Shown here: one piece after another, positions 19,037 to 29,480 of the stretch
How the letters are laid out: each line of letters begins with the position of its first letter
Numbering within the stretch: the first letter of the stretch is position 1
DNA from: Eunapius fragilis
Taxonomy: Eukaryota > Porifera > Demospongiae > Spongillida > Spongillidae
Direction of reading: 5' to 3'
Length of the DNA stretch: 64,000 bases
Assembly: GCA_963681505.1 (NCBI GenBank)
Contig: OY811981.1
Span: forward strand, 1,575,642-1,639,641
The notes under the pieces: model-generated
The model's database searches: none
What the model saw: the letters and a program-made list of their open reading frames with translations, nothing else
What the model was told of the DNA's origin: nothing
Translations under genes and position numbers: made by a program

Positions 19037-19812
19037 GTGCGTGCGTGTGTGTGTGTGCGTGTGTGCGCGTGTGTGCGCGGCGTGTGTGTTGTGAGAATGC
19101 GTGCGTGCGCTTGTTGTACGCTGCGTGGTTTGTATCTCATTTCTTGACTCGTATGCCCATATGTGTCATTTTGCAATGCAATGTGTGTGCGTTCGCTGGT
19201 GCGAAGCGACAAAAAAAAGATACAGTATTATTTTAAAACCTTAAAATTGTTTTAAGGTAATGCGTAAGTCACGCGCTAAAATTGAAAAACAACCTAATCA
19301 GTGATACCACAAAGCAGGCGATCTGAAAACGTTATGAGGTCATAGCGAGCCGCTACTGTACCTGGATTTGTACCCATCTGATAGTGCTGTGGGCTATTAA
19401 CACCTGATTAGTCTGACCGTTGATTGAGTGCGTGCATGTTTGGACTGAGAGAGAGCTAAAGAGTGCGTTACCGACGCGGCTAAGGAGTTGGGCTACCCAG
19501 AGATGAAACCAGCACAACTTGAAGTAGCTGCTACTTTCATTGAGGGCAGATATGTTTTTTTCAGTTCTGCCTACTGGCTTTGGCAAGAGTTTATGTTACG
19601 CTTGCTTGCCACTAGCGTTTGATCAATTTATGAAAAAAGAGCGAGGCTATTCTTAGTCCTCGTGACCCCCCTCTTGTGGTAATAATGTAGCATTTTAAAA
19701 ACAGATTCATAGCCTGCCACGCGTAATTATCCTCAATCAACGGTCAGACTAATCAGGTGTTCTTGATACCCGACCTTCCGCCAATACGCAAAGGTCGGGC
19801 TACGCCCAACTA
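18531..19812. mobile_element. Mutator-like foldback element, 1282 bp, 9-bp TSD
   Basis: The ends are TAGTTGGGCGTAGCCCGACC and its inverted complement, about 50 bp nearly identical. They are flanked by perfect 9-bp direct repeats TACACTTAC at 18522-18530 and 19813-19821. The inverted similarity continues inward (about 18575-18880 against 19110-19370), so the whole element folds back. A 9-bp TSD with long TIRs is the mark of the Mutator (MULE) superfamily. No transposase is present, so it is non-autonomous. The centre carries a (GT)n tract at 18990-19080. Confidence 0.88.
19399..19761 (+). mobile_element. Nested insertion with 30-bp inverted ends and a RecQ-helicase fragment
   Basis: Perfect 30-bp inverted repeats (AACACCTGATTAGTCTGACC and ten more bases) at 19399-19428 and 19732-19761 bound a segment inside the right arm of the foldback element. 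Inside, about 19466-19655, the plus strand reads GYPEMKPAQLEVAATFIEG, then after a poly-T frameshift VLPTGFGKSLCYACLPLAF, the Walker A region of a RecQ-type helicase. It ends in stops, so it is a captured or decayed fragment. Confidence 0.75.
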
Positions 19813-20029
19813 TACACTTACCGAGATACTTTCCTGGGTGTGATTTTTGGAGAAACGTTACCGCTCCCTTGTTCGTACAGTACCTGGGGATATTAAGGAA
19901 GCGATTATCAGTGCGCTTAGCAATGAACGTGACTTGGATTATGATGCCACGGCACGTTACTTTGCTGAAGGATACATCTGCAGGTCGTGTTGGAGAGTGG
20001 GAGATAAGTTGCAACAACTTATCTTACCT

Positions 20030-20240
20030 ACTATCCCTTCCTCTACCCCTCCTTCACCCCTCCTCCATTCTTTCCATCCTCAACCCCTCCATCTCCTCTC
20101 TTTCATCCCACCCTCCCTCCTCCTCTTCCCTCCTTTCCCTCCTTTCCTCTTCCCTCCTTTCCCTCCTCTTCCCTCCTCTCCCTCCTCTTCCCTCCTCTTT
20201 CCTCCTCTTCCCTCCTTTCCCTCCTCCTCCCTCTGATGCT
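20030..20240. repeat. CCTCCT/CCCTCC-rich simple sequence
   Basis: Pyrimidine-rich CCTCTTCCCTCC tract with no coding signal, just downstream of the broken Cys-rich frame. Confidence 0.85.
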
Positions 20241-20394
20241 TTGCTTTGTGTCATTCCTCGATAGCTCGTCAAATACCCATGGCAGAGTGCTGTAGCAAAG
20301 AGACTTCCCATAAACTTACGAACGTGTCCCGACCATGGATAACATCTATGATGAGTCGGAACTGTTCGTCCTTTACTTTGGAATAGCCCATACA

Positions 20395-20464
20395 TAGTCT
20401 GGGGACCAGACTGATGGTTGTACTATCATGTGATAGTACAACCATCAGTCTGGTCCCCAGACTA
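20395..20464. mobile_element. 70-bp near-perfect palindrome (MITE) flanked by TA
   Basis: Arms GTCTGGGGACCAGACTGATG and onward are complementary over about 34 nt with a 2-nt centre, flanked by TA. A Tc1/mariner-type MITE is likely. It lies about 280 bp upstream of the first beta-helix gene. Confidence 0.8.
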
Positions 20465-20741
20465 CCCCATACATTCACCCGCCGACTGAATAACACGTTT
20501 TAACTGCATCCTTACAACCAAAACAGATAACTTCGATTAATAACTCGAGTATGCAATTAGCATATGCCTCAAATCTGATTGGTCACCCCAACATTCCCGG
20601 GGAGCTGGACAGAAATTAGTACAGACCCACTAATTGCGTAGCAGTGATGTAATCCATCCGCAGCTGCGATGTGGGTTTGGGTACGAGACTAACTGATGAT
20701 GGCAATGTTAGTCACGTGATCTGTCATATTAGGCGGAAAAT

Positions 20742-23700
20742 ATGCCATCACAAAATGGCAGGCTAAGATACGTGCTTCTAATAATGATTATTGCTATGAA
20801 TATTGACCATGGCATCTGTTCAAACAATACGACTGTTTACTATGTGACTCCAAATATCACATCTTCTCCATGTCCAAAGGACCAGCAACCATGTAACACA
20901 CTGGACACATACATAAAGGACTCTGCATACTATTTTAGATCAAATACCATCTTTGTTTTCTATCCTGGAAATCATATATTGAACGAAACGAATCTTACAA
21001 TTATACAGGATTGTGAAAATATTCAATTCATTGGGATTGGAGAAGTTACACAACATTTTATATTTGAGGTTATGAATTTCACTAGCCCTACTCAATCATC
21101 ATCTCCATGCCCATATCCTGAAGATAATCAAATTAGATTCCATCAGTCATCAAGTGTCATCAACTGTAGTGTGCCCTCAGGATTTGCTTTTATCAACGTC
21201 ACCAATCTGACTATCATAAACATAACCATATATGGATGTGGAGCACCAGTGACTTCCACTGAAATTAATAACATTAATAACCTTAATGCTTCATTATTAA
21301 TCATTAATGCTTATGATCTGATGGTTGAAGGATTGTCAATTCAAATGGGCACTGGTTACGGTCTCTTGGGGGTTAATATACATGGACAAGCTCATATCAA
21401 AGACTCTTCATTTATAAATAACAATGTACCACCCATTATTAATGGTTATCCACAAAAGTTTACATCAGCATGTCTTTATTATAACCATTGCTACAACAAT
21501 ACTGCATATAACCCTACATCGATGCTGTTTTACTCCAATGCATGGACAGATTACAATGTTGCTCCTGGAGGAAATGCCCTACTATTGTATACAGATATGA
21601 CTTCTAATGCTAATAAAAATTACATCTCTTTGGAAATCAATAGTTCTATATTTGCATTGGGTCTTGATGCTTCCATTATATACATTCCAAATAGTCTCAC
21701 CCCTGTACTCACCATCCCCTGCTACCAGTATGGCACTGGTCTGACCATCTCTGCTCATCAGACTACATATGACCTGTATGCCAATATCAGTGACAGCACT
21801 GCATATAGGAACCAAGCTGCTTGTGGATCTAACATCTATTTAAATGACTACTCTGGTAGGTCTCACTTCACTATCACCAATACATCAAGCATTAGAGGCA
21901 CATGTCTTAATGGGTGTGGCTTGTTCTATAATCTACAGATTACTGAGCATGCAGGAAACTCCACCCCATCATTAGTCATAGCTGACAGTGCCTTTAAAAC
22001 CAACTGGGCATTTAATAATGGCTCATCTTTGTACACACTCATCAATGGTCCTTTGACACCACAACAGAACCTAACATCAAATATCTCAATTATTAGAAGT
22101 GTTTTTATTGATGACATGGCTCTTGGCAACAATATCATGAAACTATATCAGTCCACCAATGGCTACCAAGTACAAATAACATTTGAAAACCTTACCTTTG
22201 CTTCTATCTATTGCACTGATGGTGTAGACACCAATATTTCACTTCTTGTTTCAAACTGTTCATTTCAAGGACTCAATCGTGCAATCACTGTACAGAACAA
22301 CACATTACACATTCATAATAGCATTTTTGGCAATGTACTAACTGATCAAGGTCCGCTTGTTCAGTCTGGAATAACAGCTATATTCAGTATGATCTATTTT
22401 ACGGGACATAACATATTTATTAATAACAATCCAACATATGGAAAGGGAGGAGCACTTGAATTGTACCACTCCACATTTCAAATATCTGCTCCAGATACTA
22501 TTAAGTTTATTAATAATACAGCATCCTTATTTGGAGGTGCTATATATTCATCCAGTGAAAGTGTGGGTACCCAGGTGAGATGCTTCTTTCAGATTAATGA
22601 TCCAAATGGTACCCTCTTGAACCCAAATACTTCTATGTACTTTGATGGCAACTCTGCAGGCCTTGCTGGTAGTGCCATATATGGAGGGAGCATCGATGAC
22701 TGTTGGTTGGACTGTGACCTCATCCATAATTACAACTGTTCCTCTCTCACCAGTGGACGGATATTTGATAGTGTATCTACATTTGTAAACATAAATGCAT
22801 CAACATCACTTATCTCATCAGATCCATATCAACTATGTCCTTGTGAAAATGGCCAACCAAATTGCAGTCAAGATTTTGTTCCAGATGTGATTAATACATA
22901 CCCAGGACAGAAGGCCAATATATCCCTTGTACTAGTTGGGCAAAGGAATGGATTCTCACCTGGTACAGTAGTTATGCTAAAGCCAACATATACATCCCAA
23001 GTAATAGCTAAAACATGTGCAGATTTCACAATACAGCTGCAAGGTTTCGATGATCATACACTTTTATATTCATATGCAGTACTGTATGCATATAGTGCCT
23101 TCCTGGATGGCATATTAAATGTAAAGACATGGCAGGTAGTTTTACGCCTATGCCCCTATGGATTTTTATTCAATTATTCTACCTTGTATTGTGATTGTGA
23201 TCCTCTGTTAAAAAGGTATAACATATGGTGCGATATCAACTTATTGTTAGTCTACCGACCATCTCAGATGTGGATAGGTAATCATTCGAATGGCACTAAT
23301 AACTCACTGTCTGTTTATCCATACTGTCCGTTTGATTACTGCAGACCAATTGACATGAACCTGAATCTAATGAACCAAGATGAGCAGTGTGATTATAATC
23401 GAAGTGGTGTTTTGTGTGGGCAATGTCAAACTAACCTTAGTATGGTATTTGGGAGTTCAATTTGTGCTGAATGCTCTGACAGTTCTCTGTGGTTAATAGT
23501 TCTCTTTGCAGCTCTTGGAGTAGGTCTGATAGCAATTCTGTTTATTTTCAATCTCACAGTTTCATCTGGTACCATTAATGGACTAATTATATATGCCAAC
23601 ATCATTAAAATTAATGAAACAACATTTCTGAATACAAATGATAACAGCTCTATTGTGCAGTTTTGCAAAATATTCATATCATGGTTAAATCTGGATTTTG

Positions 23701-24632
23701 GAATCCAAACATGTTTTTGCAATGGCTTAAATAGTTATGTTAAGACATGGCTTCGCTTAGTATTTCCACTGTACCTACTGTGCCTGATTTCAATGATTGT
23801 GTTTGCCAGTAGGTACTCCAGGAAACTGTCAAGGCTATGTCGCTACAATGCTGTGCCAGTTCTGGCTACATTAATATGGCTAATATATTCATCGCTTTCA
23901 AGAACAGCTGTAACGATATTTCAGTCTGCTCCATTAGACAACAATCCATTGCTATGGCTTTATGATGGGAACGTAGAGTACTTTGGTTGGGAACATGCAA
24001 TATTGTTTGTTGCAGGACTACTGATTATAATATTTCTAGCACCGTACACCATTCTGTTGGCATGTTCACCATTCTTCCAGGCTAAGTCACACCTGACTTT
24101 GTTCTCCTGGATAAACAAGATCAAACCACTACTTGATTCATACCAGGCTCCCTACAAGGACTCGTACAGATATTGGGCTGGTGCCATTTTGTTGGCTCGG
24201 TTTGCTTTGTATTTGGTGATAGCCTTCAACACCACCAATGAATATAAAACGCAACTGACAGCAGTACTATCTGTTTCAATTGCTCTTCTCATATCCACTA
24301 CTTTATCTGTTTACAAATATGGACCACTGAATCTTTTGGATGCTTTTTTTTATATCAATATTGCTGTGCTTTCATTTAGCAATAACAGTCCTGCACCAAA
24401 TAGTACAATAAACGTGGTTGGAATATTTGGAGCATTCATATGTTTCATTTTCATTCTGGTGATCAACATGTGGAATATGCACAAGGCATCAATAAAAAGC
24501 ATTCTTTGCAAGCTGCATTGTTGTACCAAATGTCAAGATATGGAACCGCTGTTATATGCACGGGAGAACCAATTGCAGGAGAGCATTGGAGGAGATAAAG
24601 CTTTTTTGTATCGAGAACCTCTAACTAATTAA
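20742..24632 (+). CDS. Intronless beta-helix / multi-TM surface protein, copy A (1296 aa)
   Basis: One uninterrupted frame of 1296 codons. A hydrophobic signal (residues about 9-26, ending HGICSNNT) leads into a long, N-glycosylation-rich (NxS/T) ectodomain. It has the spaced Asn, Gly and hydrophobic turns of a pectin-lyase-like right-handed beta-helix (about 30-640, for example NLTIINITIYGCG). A Cys-rich membrane-proximal block follows (about 690-910; CDCDPLL, SGVLCGQCQTNLS), then eight or nine hydrophobic segments from about 912 to 1245. Signature motifs in the membrane part are LDFGIQTCF (near 985), FPLYLLCLISMIVFASRYS and DSYQAPYKDSYRYWAGAILL (near 1130-1150). I know these from large uncharacterised surface proteins of early animals and protists but have no functional name. 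The C-tail is cytosolic and Cys-rich (CKLHCCTKCQDME). A receptor or adhesion role is inference. Its copy lies 9.7 kb away. Confidence 0.88.
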   Translation: MPSQNGRLRYVLLIMIIAMNIDHGICSNNTTVYYVTPNITSSPCPKDQQPCNTLDTYIKDSAYYFRSNTIFVFYPGNHILNETNLTIIQDCENIQFIGIGEVTQHFIFEVMNFTSPTQSSSPCPYPEDNQIRFHQSSSVINCSVPSGFAFINVTNLTIINITIYGCGAPVTSTEINNINNLNASLLIINAYDLMVEGLSIQMGTGYGLLGVNIHGQAHIKDSSFINNNVPPIINGYPQKFTSACLYYNHCYNNTAYNPTSMLFYSNAWTDYNVAPGGNALLLYTDMTSNANKNYISLEINSSIFALGLDASIIYIPNSLTPVLTIPCYQYGTGLTISAHQTTYDLYANISDSTAYRNQAACGSNIYLNDYSGRSHFTITNTSSIRGTCLNGCGLFYNLQITEHAGNSTPSLVIADSAFKTNWAFNNGSSLYTLINGPLTPQQNLTSNISIIRSVFIDDMALGNNIMKLYQSTNGYQVQITFENLTFASIYCTDGVDTNISLLVSNCSFQGLNRAITVQNNTLHIHNSIFGNVLTDQGPLVQSGITAIFSMIYFTGHNIFINNNPTYGKGGALELYHSTFQISAPDTIKFINNTASLFGGAIYSSSESVGTQVRCFFQINDPNGTLLNPNTSMYFDGNSAGLAGSAIYGGSIDDCWLDCDLIHNYNCSSLTSGRIFDSVSTFVNINASTSLISSDPYQLCPCENGQPNCSQDFVPDVINTYPGQKANISLVLVGQRNGFSPGTVVMLKPTYTSQVIAKTCADFTIQLQGFDDHTLLYSYAVLYAYSAFLDGILNVKTWQVVLRLCPYGFLFNYSTLYCDCDPLLKRYNIWCDINLLLVYRPSQMWIGNHSNGTNNSLSVYPYCPFDYCRPIDMNLNLMNQDEQCDYNRSGVLCGQCQTNLSMVFGSSICAECSDSSLWLIVLFAALGVGLIAILFIFNLTVSSGTINGLIIYANIIKINETTFLNTNDNSSIVQFCKIFISWLNLDFGIQTCFCNGLNSYVKTWLRLVFPLYLLCLISMIVFASRYSRKLSRLCRYNAVPVLATLIWLIYSSLSRTAVTIFQSAPLDNNPLLWLYDGNVEYFGWEHAILFVAGLLIIIFLAPYTILLACSPFFQAKSHLTLFSWINKIKPLLDSYQAPYKDSYRYWAGAILLARFALYLVIAFNTTNEYKTQLTAVLSVSIALLISTTLSVYKYGPLNLLDAFFYINIAVLSFSNNSPAPNSTINVVGIFGAFICFIFILVINMWNMHKASIKSILCKLHCCTKCQDMEPLLYARENQLQESIGGDKAFLYREPLTN

Positions 24633-25125
24633 AATTTATTCCCCAAAGCTGTGTTATTTTTATAGCTGCGTTTTTAAATAGCTGTGATACATATGCACTG
24701 ATATGTTGTTTAGTGTAAATATGTTTAATTATAATATTTGAAAACTCTAGTAACAGAGATGACATGGCATGCAGGACAGTAATACCTGCATGGTTGGATG
24801 GAATTGCGGTGGTGGTCAGGCATATCTGGATATGTGGTTGCAATGTACAACCACATATCCTAATATCTGAATCATTGTTTTTTATAAAGGTGTCCATGGG
24901 ATAGTTATTTTCGATAATTGTCTTAAGCCTCAAATTTGCCTCGATCTATTCTGACACACAGCTGGGGGGAGGGGGCTTGTCGTAATAACTCAGAAAATCG
25001 CACATTCATTGCATTCTTCTGGCATTTAAATTGAATTATACATTTGTGCTGTTACGTTATCCATGTGACAGTGATTATCCAACAACAACCATATTTGATC
25101 AGACTGACCCATGTACTCTGTACAT
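24633..25125. repeat. Shared 3' flank of the beta-helix genes, copy A
   Basis: Matches 34358-34870 closely. It contains a small hairpin (GGATATGTGGTTG ... CAACCACATATCC, 24828-24860) and no reading frame I would call a gene. Confidence 0.8.
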
Positions 25126-25602
25126 AGCTCAATGTGTGAGCTATGCAAAGAGAGCAGGTATCTCAGTGGTGCCTATGTGTGTGAGCTGTGCAAAGAGAGC
25201 AGGTATCTCAGTGGTGCCTATGTGTGTGAGCTATGCAAAGAGAGCAGGTATCTCAGTGGTGCCTATGTGTGTGAGCTATGCAAAGAGAACAGGTATCTCA
25301 GTGGTGCATATGTGTGTGAGCTATGCAAAGAGAGCAGGTATCTCAGTGATGCATATGTGTGTGAGCTGTGCAAAGAGAGCAGGTATCTCAGTGATGCATA
25401 TGTGTGTGAGCTATGCAAAGAGAGCAGGTATCTCAGTGGTGCATATGTGTGTGAGCTGTGCAAAGAGAGCAGGTATCTCAGTGGTGCCTATGTGTGTGAG
25501 CTATGCAAAGAGAACAGGTATCTCAGTGGTGCATATGTGTGTGAGCTATGCAAAGAGAGCAGGTATCTCAGTGGTGCATATGTGTGTGAGCTATGCACAT
25601 AA
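25126..25602. repeat. 45-bp minisatellite, about 10-11 copies
   Basis: Unit GTGAGCTATGCAAAGAGAGC continues AGGTATCTCAGTGGTGCATATGTGT in two parts. Two forward frames stay open (CVSYAKRAGISVV and YVCELCKESRYLSGA). The equivalent site in the next duplication unit (34860-34975) has only about 2 copies, so it is length-variable. Coding is not supported by any start or conserved flank. Confidence 0.88.
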
Positions 25603-25659
25603 GATCTCAGCAATAGATGTGAGATACTGGCATGAGTACGCATACACTGGCATGGGGAC

Positions 25660-26592
25660 TAGATTCCTACATCTCCCATACATGTTGCAATTTGTCTTTG
25701 ACCCCGTGAGCTAGGCATTTGTGTTAGAAGCAGAGCAGGATATGACCAAGCTGGTGAGGCTTCACCAGCAGATGCAGATGAAGCAGGAGTACCAGAGGGC
25801 TGCAAAGTTCTTTGGCGAGGACCCTGCCAAAATACAAATTGATGAATTCTATGGAGCATTTGCTGGATTTGTTTTTGAGGTGTGTATTTTAATTAGGTCA
25901 CCCACCAAAACACCACCTCTTAAATGAATTGAACTCTCACCACTGTGTAGGCTGCTTTGAAAGAGATCCGAACTGCCAGGGAACAAGAGCTGCAAAGAGA
26001 AAAGAGACTTAAGGAGATAGAGGTATGGAAATTGAAATGGGGTATGGGAATTGAACTAGAGGTATGGGAATGGAGCTAGAGGTATGAGAGGTATGGGATT
26101 GAAATGGGGGTATGGGAATGGTGCTAGAAGTATGGGAATGGAACTAGAGGTATGGGAATGGAGCTAGAGGAATGAGATGTATGGGAATGACGGAGGGCAT
26201 TAAGGTGTGTCTTACACTACTGGGTTTTGTCATAGCTACGTGTGCAAAGCCAAAAGATGTGATGTGTGTCATGTGCATAATTTTTGTTTCCATAGGAACG
26301 CACAAAGAGGAGAACTTTTCGTCTTAGTGGTTCATCCCTTCCTCATCTTCTAAGCCCTTCAAAGCAGCAAAACCAGAGCACCTAGAAGGTGACCCCAAAT
26401 CATACCGCTAAAGGGAGGAGACCTACTGACCCTGAGGTACCCAGTGACAGGGAACAGTTAAAATGGCAGAACAGGAGCCACAACACTGCAAGCAATGATT
26501 CTATTGCTGGTCCTGAAGAACAAGATGTGTTCCCTCTGCAAGACCAACTTGCAAATAGTGGTCTGGAGTTTGATGGGGAAACAAACTTCTGA
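25660..26592 (+). pseudogene. Truncated copy 2 of the formin 3' tail (last three exons)
   Basis: Copies of exons 15214-15378, 15450-15521 and 15913-16209 appear at about 25714-25880, 25951-26022 and 26296-26592. Exon 1 has an extra MQ (QMQMKQEYQ) and lacks TD (AGFVFE); both changes are in frame. Exon 3 has a 2-base insertion after CTTCAAAGCAGCAA, giving a stop at QNQST, and lacks 5 bases near ACCGCTAAAG. There is no FH2 core, PDZ or promoter, so it cannot make a formin. Confidence 0.88.
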
Positions 26593-26769
26593 CCTTTTCA
26601 TCAAGTGCAATTTTTTGATCACATCTGTTTTATTATTTCATCTATTAGTGTATGACACATGAACGGGACCCACCAACACACGGATATGCACTTATGAATG
26701 GTGACCACACCCAGGTGTTGTGATACAAGATTCTAGAAGGTCCATGCGCACAATACAAAGGGTACTATA

Positions 26770-26830
26770 GTCAATCGTTGTAAGGAAAAATGCCCCACTG
26801 GAAGTGGCCAAACCAGCTTGGCCCATACCC
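26770..26830 (-). pseudogene. Antisense remnant of the last TEX47-like exon, copy 2
   Basis: Same position relative to the formin tail as in copies 1 and 3. The minus strand carries TTGGCCACTTCCAGTGGGGC, matching the terminal TEX47-like exon, with frame lost. Confidence 0.7.
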
Positions 26831-26895
26831 AGGATGTCATTACACAGTTGTCCGTGTAAACAACCTGTTGTAGTTTGCAAGACTCTCGAACAAAT

Positions 26896-27296
26896 GGGAA
26901 AGTTTCCGAGAAAAGGGACCTAGCGTGTATTATAAAAAAGCATAATAAAAATGCATTACGTTTGAATTGCTATAACTTCCAAACAGTTAACGCTATCGTC
27001 TTCCTATTTTCAGCACTTCATACTACACCATTTCTCTATGGTAAAGTATATAAATTTCCTGCCGAAAGATATGGGGAGTTTGAACCCCAAGGGGTACCGA
27101 ACATCACGACACTGGCATGGAGCATGTTCAAGATCCCAATATACACTTTACCATAGAGAAATGGTGTAGTATGAAGTGCTGAAAATAGGAAGACGATAGC
27201 GTTAACTGTTCGGAAGTTATAGCAATTCAAACGTAATGCATTTTTATTATGCTTTTTTATAATACACGCTAGGTCCCTTTTCTCGGAAACTTTCCC
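26896..27296. mobile_element. Foldback element, 155-bp arms, in duplication copy 2 only
   Basis: 26896-27050 (starting GGGAAAGTTTCCGAGAAAAG) and 27140-27296 are inverted copies with only a few mismatches and an ~90-bp spacer. The homologous place in copy 1 (after 16490) lacks it. No open frame of a transposase is present. The arms read as frames on both strands, which is a by-product of the symmetry. Confidence 0.88.
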
Positions 27297-28275
27297 ATAT
27301 ATGTTAGCTATTTATGACAACGAAGTGCCATGGTTAGCACATCAACCACCTACATGTGCAGAAGAGGAGTGTGGTGTGTGGTATTACAGCTGACAGATAA
27401 CACCAAACTCCTTGTTTGTGTGGAGAGACAAGAACCAGTCATCCTGCACTCGCATAAGTTCTAAAAGGGTGGAGTACTGTACAGGTAATATTGTCTTCTG
27501 TTCTTCAACAGAAACTGCTATCCCTCAAGAATCTTGTTTACATGTAACAGGCAACCTTGTGTTAACGACATTCTGACATTCCATGTAGTAGGAGTGAACT
27601 CATTATTGGTGGAACATCAACAGTTGAGTTATCTTAGTATTGCAATGAATATAGTGCTTTATGGCTTATTCAGGAGCGTAGAAACGTAAGCAAGATAGGG
27701 GTAACCCAGCGGGTGTGCCCAATAAAAATTCGGCGTACTCTATATTCATTAAATACATAATGCTCTCCCCCGGATCTTACGCCTATGTTATTTTATCGCG
27801 CGGTTTATAACTGCGCTGGGACACCTGACTGCATGGCGCTTCCCACCCAAAAACCACCGCGCGCGCTCAAATATTTTCCATATAAGCCTTACTGAAAACA
27901 CCATACAGTATGCATAGGAATTAGACGCTGATAGTTCACTGGCCATTCCCCACTTAGCTGATCCGCAGCGAAGCAGTTGAGAAGGAACCGATCACGATGT
28001 ACTTCCAGTCCCTCGGTCTGCTGTGTAGGTATGTGCGAATATCATGGTTCCGTAGTCATGTGTATAGAACCCTGACCCACGATTTAAAAGGTACCGAAGT
28101 TGCGAAGCGTCTGGATGGGTAACAGTGCTCACATACCCTCTCTCCACCCGATCTCCCTCGCTCCTCTATCCGCCCCTGCGTACGTACCTCTATCAGCTCG
28201 ATCGCTGGCATTGTTCAAACGGACCAGATATAGGATGATTTGGAGTAGAAATTGGTTTCGATCGCGATACAATAT

Positions 28276-28700
28276 GCAGTGGCGTAGTGTGAGTGTTGAG
28301 CGCCCGCCCCGGGGATGGGGGGTGCTGTCGGCTTCTGGCTCGGGCCCGATGGGGAGGGGGGGGGGGAGGGGGGGTACCTAGCGGAAAAGAGGGAAGGGGA
28401 GGTATTGTGTATCCAATGTTCACGATGGACACAGTTATCTAATGAATCTCACTATGCTCTTACATAATCATAAGAACGTGTTTTGTCAATCACGCATGCG
28501 CACTCATGTGTGTGTGTGTGGGGGGATGGTTCATGCATGCCTAATACATTACAGGAGGAGCCTTATATTATATGAACGGGGTTACAACTGCCCCCTGTAT
28601 CTGCCCATGCGTTGATATCTCTCGTCTATTTCGGCGCCCCCTCAACCCTGCGCCCGGGGACATATGTCCACCCTGCCCCCCCCTCCCCCTCTTGCTACAA
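28276..28700. other. About 420-bp insertion specific to duplication copy 2
   Basis: Copy 1 reads CGGTACAGTACCGGCTCGC at 17714 without interruption. Copy 2 carries extra DNA between GATACAATATG (28266) and CCGGCTCGCAACAACGG (28709), GC-rich at both ends (GCGCCCGCCCCGGGG; GCGCCCGGGG). I cannot assign it to a transposon class. Confidence 0.6.
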
Positions 28701-29480
28701 TACATGTACCGGCTCGCAACAACGGAAAATTCACAGCTCGCAACAATGGAACAAAAAGCCATATTCATGGTGGTGTGGGAAAGCTGTCCTAGCTAGCACA
28801 CCCTTACCGCTTTCATCAATAAAATTCATTCGGTGAAGGGCGTCCTGATCGATCGATATCGATACAGTGCAGTAGCCGCTTGCTCCAAAGGTAATCAGGA
28901 ACTACGATAGTAGTTCCTATATAGGAATTGACCCGGGTCGTGAAATCATTTTAAAAAACGCAACCCGCGTATAACTCGCGTACCGAGAAACGGATAGTGT
29001 TGCTCTTTGTTGCTAGCGATCCAGAAGGCAAAGGCGGTCATTTTAGTGTTTTACTCCAGTCTTCAAACTGTTTGCTTTAAGAGAACAAAAAAGTTCGTGT
29101 TTACCTCGTCCCCAGGCCAAATCTTCTCAATCGTCATCGTCGTCTTCTAATTCTCGGGGAAGTATAACTCTGGATAGGAACGGTTTTAAAGAGCGCCAAT
29201 TATACCAATCGCTTTAGAATCTCCTGGAAGGACATCTTCAAGTATCAGATGTATGAATAAAGCATAAAACTGATATACGTAATCATTACGTAATGCCTAG
29301 TGTTGAATTGAAGAATGAACGAAGCGTTCCCATGGCGAAATTTACGTTCCTTACAGTGATCCCAAACAAAAGCGGACGTCTGCTCGTGACGGTAATTGAA
29401 GCGGAGGGGGGGGGGGGGGGGGGCAACTTGCCAGTAGTAATAATCCATTAAAAAAATGATAATGAAAAAATTAAGGAAAC

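Larger units (their letters stand above)
18360..20030 (+). pseudogene. Broken Cys-rich gene split by a transposon (tentative)
   Basis: Left of the element a short frame at 18360-18422 reads MDNCKLCGANTHPGKFKF with a CxxC. Right of it, a frame from about 19848 to 20025 reads EKRYRSLVRTVPGDIKEAI and later YICRSCWRVGDKLQ with a second CxxC. Paired CxxC blocks about 60 residues apart recall ZAD-like or other small zinc domains. That both pieces were one gene is inference; no start, stop or splice context joins them cleanly. Confidence 0.35.

Noticed and set aside
21582-24254. Antisense frames of 60-100 aa inside the beta-helix genes
   Set aside because: Shadows of a well-supported 1296-codon gene; none has independent support.
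25031-25714. Cys-rich repeat frame resembling a multi-zinc-finger protein (VCELCKESRYLSGA)
   Set aside because: No His or Cys pattern of a known finger, two frames equally open, no conserved flank in the sister copy, where only two units remain.
26875-27230. Nearly identical frames on both strands (NCYNFQTVNAIVFLFSALHT)
   Set aside because: Both arise from the two arms of the foldback element; no splice or start context.
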